Assembly: GCA_033557465.1 (NCBI GenBank)
Contig: CM066036.1
Span: forward strand, 586,045,574-586,109,573
DNA from: Ichthyophis bannanicus
Taxonomy: Eukaryota > Chordata > Amphibia > Gymnophiona > Ichthyophiidae
DNA length: 64,000 nt
Direction of reading: 5' to 3'
Part shown: in pieces, positions 61,601 to 64,000 of the stretch
Layout of the letters: the number at the start of each line of letters is the position of its first letter
Numbering within the stretch: position 1 is the stretch's first letter
Program-made: the position numbers and the translations under genes
Notes under the pieces: model-generated
Seen by the model: the letters and a program-made list of their open reading frames with translations, nothing else
Databases searched by the model: none
Told to the model about the DNA's origin: nothing

Positions 61601-62404
61601 CATACTGCACGGTCTGCCAAAGAGCACATTTCACCCTTTGCAGATTGCAATGAACACCGCCGCAAGAACCCTATACGGAGCATCCAGAAGAGACCATATT
61701 ACTCCTATCCTAAAAGCTCTACACTGGCTTCTGGTTCACTGTAGGATTACCTTTAAAATACTGACAATGACATTCAAGGCCATCAACAAATGCACATCCA
61801 GCTCACCCCCCCCCCCCCCGTTTGACTGAGAAGATCTGCCGCCTCTAACACCTTGCGTCTCCCAAAGGCATTCACCAAATGTACCAAGGCCACAGAAAAC
61901 CGTGCTTTTGCACTTTATGCCCCCTACTGCTGGAACACTCTACCAGCAAACATTCGAGCAATAAACAGCCTCTCTCAGTTCAGGAAAGAGCTGAAACATC
62001 ACCTCTTTCTTCAGTACTTCCCCAACTCAGATGACATCACATAACCAACCCCAGATCACACCTCCCTCTTCCCCCCCCACCCGTTAATCCCCTCCCTGCT
62101 GTCTCAGGCTATTATCAAGCCGTCTCCTAGCCTGTAACATGCAAATGTTTATGCTAGCTATTTCTCATACCATGTTCGCGATGAATAGAGCTTAGTTGAT
62201 GTTGTTCCTACCGTTATCAACCTGTATATAGTTCCATTATGTATATAGTTTACCTGTGCTCCATGTTCAACTCCCTGTTTAATGTAAGTGCAATGTGGAT
62301 CTTCCCCATTGCACAATTTTTGTTACCTGTGAACCGCGCTGTTGGTAAATAGTGCGGTATAGAAAAAACTATAAATAAATAAAAATAAATAAAAATAAAT
62401 TTGT
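58630..62404 (+). mobile_element. L2-clade LINE, plus strand, near full ORF2, broken by stops and one insertion
   Basis: Endonuclease 58912-59470: LDILCITETWLSSSD, RRGGGVLIL, WILGDFNLPSLQD. It resumes after an insertion at about 59787 with the end of the endonuclease (SNHNLIRF-like). RT 60385-61292: RPLLKNNKLDPEKMDSFRPI, NPCQHGFRESHGVETLL, VFLDIAAAFDSVNHELLLLR, GVPQGSSLSALFFNVYMQPI, and catalytic YADD at 61200-61211. C-terminus 61293-62044: SLRYLGVTLDQHLDLNAHI, RRDHITPILKALHWLL. Stops at 60766 and 61290 and several frameshifts inactivate it; a C run at about 61806-61820 adds another. The 3' end has GAACCGCGCTG...GTGCGGTATAG and (AAATAAATAA)n. It is the same family as the fragment at 45801-46675. 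Confidence 0.88.
59473..59786 (-). mobile_element. L2-type 3' end nested in the plus-strand L2
   Basis: On the minus strand the end is AACGCCGCTTTGACCC...AAGCGGGATATAAATACAGC followed by TAAATAAATAAATAAA. This is the ACCGC/GCGGT-type tail of the L2 group in reverse orientation, and it interrupts the endonuclease. At its other edge the 20-mer agttttcagctgtttcctga occurs twice in a row (about 59747-59786), perhaps a short duplication made on insertion. Confidence 0.7.
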
Positions 62405-64000
62405 TGGAGGATGCTTGCTGGAGTCCCTAGCCTATAGTCCTTACCGGCATGGTGTCTGTCGAGCTTTCATGATGGAGAGCGAGAGCTGGAGCTGCTTGTG
62501 ATGCTGGAGCCACCTGGTGCCTGTGATGGTGCTTGCACTTTGTGCCGGGACTGTCACTACTGCTGCTGTCAGAGCTCCTGCTGCGCCAATGCCTCCGTCT
62601 AGTACCCCCGGCATCTCCAGTGTTCGCAGTGGCACTCCTGGTCCTTATGATGCCTCTGCACCATTTCTCTGTGCCAGTGATACCCTCCATTGTTGCAGTG
62701 ATGCCGGTCAGGGCTGGCGAGGTTCCCTTCGGTGCCAACCAATGGGAGCAGAAGGGATGGAGCCCACAGTGTGATGATGCCAGTGAGGGGTGCTGAGGTC
62801 AGTGGGGCATCCTCCAATTGGCGCCGGGGAGGAGGATATACTCCTGGAAGAGCCCTTGGCACTATGATAGTGCTGGGCCACATGGCCGGGAGAGCACGTG
62901 TAGTCAGCATCCTGGATGACAGGGCCTTGGCCAGTCCCCGGGGCTTGCAGATGGAAGTGATCAGCAGTGGAAGGGCCCAGAAGCACATGGCTGAAGATGG
63001 GGGCCTTGGCAGGTGCATCCCGTGCCATTGCGCTCTTACTATGTCATGCCTTGTCATGCCTCGCAGTCCCTGGAATCCTCCGGAGGTGCGGTGAGTTCCA
63101 CATAGTCCCACAGCGTATGGCTGTGTGATTTTCTTGCTCGGGGGGATACTTTGGCACAGTGAGCATAGTCTATCTTGTGGCTCACTCTGGGGTGGCAGAT
63201 GCACCAGTCATGGATGTTCAAGTTGTTCATTTTTCACCCGCATACTGGACACTTTTTAAAACCAGGCTTAGGCATCCCTGCTGACTGTGAGGCTGTTCAT
63301 TTTTCTGATTCCATCTTCCTCTTCATTTCTTTACTTTATAGTTTAATTTTTTTTTTGGCGAGCAAATGGTCTGTCTTGCTGGCAAGATAGAAGAATTGAA
63401 ACTGAGCCAGCTAAGGACAGGTTGGAAGGTATGACTACCTTGGCATGTGCTCAGAAAGGTGTTCCTTTCTGAGCTCAGGAGAGCACTTCTGTCCTTGGCG
63501 CCGTTGGATAACATCACGAGGTGTGGCTGATGCATCCTGCTTGTCCAAGGAGAACAAGAGAGCTATTGTGTCAACATGCTATAAGTGTGTTCTGTAGAGG
63601 ACTAACCTTATGCAAGCCAGCATTCTGCTAGCAACTTTGAGTTGAACAATGAGAACTCTCAGGTATCTGTATCTTGGTTACTTGCCGGTTTGTTTCCATA
63701 AGAAACAGCCACTTGTGGCAGATTGCTAGAAGGAAAAGCAGAGCTGGATTTCAGTGTAATATCCAGTTCTGGAGCAAGCTAGCTCATAGTTTGTTTCTGT
63801 TTTGAGAGTATTGAATGTTTGAAAGCAAGTTTGAAAGCCTTAAGTGAATATGTGGAGGCCAATTCCGAATGGGGCCTGTCCGGACGTCCAAAATCTGGAC
63901 GGGCCAGATTTGCACCAGATTCTGCCCCTGTGGGAGCTAGACGTTCCCGTGGCAGCAGAATCGGGCCTTAGACAGGCTGGACGTGCACCGATTCAGCGGG
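62405..64000. other. Unclassified, probably repeat-derived
   Basis: GC-richer 62.4-63.25 kb has overlapping frames on both strands (for example 62599-63204 minus) but no domain I recognise; wording such as CTGATGCATCCTGCTTGTCC at about 63525 suggests another retroelement remnant. 63.55-63.84 kb shows nothing. The last 150 bp contain gtccggacgtccaaaatctg-like short inverted pieces. Confidence 0.35.

Overview
This is eukaryotic, vertebrate DNA. It contains spliced genes with GT-AG introns and TATA boxes, but no prokaryotic operons. Almost everything recognisable is a mobile element: PIF/Harbinger genes, L2-clade and CR1-clade LINEs, a DIRS-like reverse transcriptase fragment, a MIR/CORE-type SINE, LTR-like elements and a large satellite. 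That mix, with DIRS, L2 and CR1 side by side, suggests an amphibian, with a caecilian as best guess. This rests on repeat content alone. No single-copy host gene could be identified.

Layout. (1) 1-12.2 kb holds a Harbinger-type gene pair. A two-exon HARBI1-like DDE nuclease on the minus strand (980-3630) is divergent from a three-exon Myb/SANT-like partner on the plus strand (4680-11830). They share a CpG- and GCGCATGYGC-rich promoter with mirrored TATA boxes. A 1.5-kb LTR-like element (element A) sits inverted in the second intron of the Myb gene. (2) 12.27-24.88 kb and 25.38-37.68 kb are the same sequence twice, separated by a run of exactly 500 N. The duplication ends at the gap on both sides and the left copy decays into random indels. 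I read it as two unmerged overlapping contigs, not biology. The unit holds a second element A, exons of a second Myb/SANT-like gene (minus strand), and a 6-kb satellite of 93-bp monomers lying inside that gene's first intron. (3) 37.7-44 kb holds a tandem array of tRNA-like modules, a fold-back element and a CpG-rich hairpin region. (4) 44-64 kb is nested retroelements: an LTR-like element B broken by an L2 3' end, a minus-strand L2 (48.3-51.8 kb), a minus-strand CR1 (51.8-55.5 kb), a DIRS-like fragment (56.8-58.3 kb) and a plus-strand L2 (58.6-62.4 kb) with another insertion in it.

Working together. The nuclease and Myb-like protein are the two proteins a Harbinger element needs: the nuclease cuts, and the Myb-like partner binds DNA and brings it to the nucleus. 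With the false duplication collapsed, the real order is nuclease(-), Myb-1(+), element A, Myb-2(-), with the two Myb genes convergent. Myb-2 has no nuclease beside it that I can see. It has its own CpG-rich promoter made of ~45-bp degenerate repeats, with satellite units on both sides. The two most unusual items are this satellite-bearing Myb-2 locus and element A, whose LTR-like body carries a ~399-codon reading frame in independent insertions.
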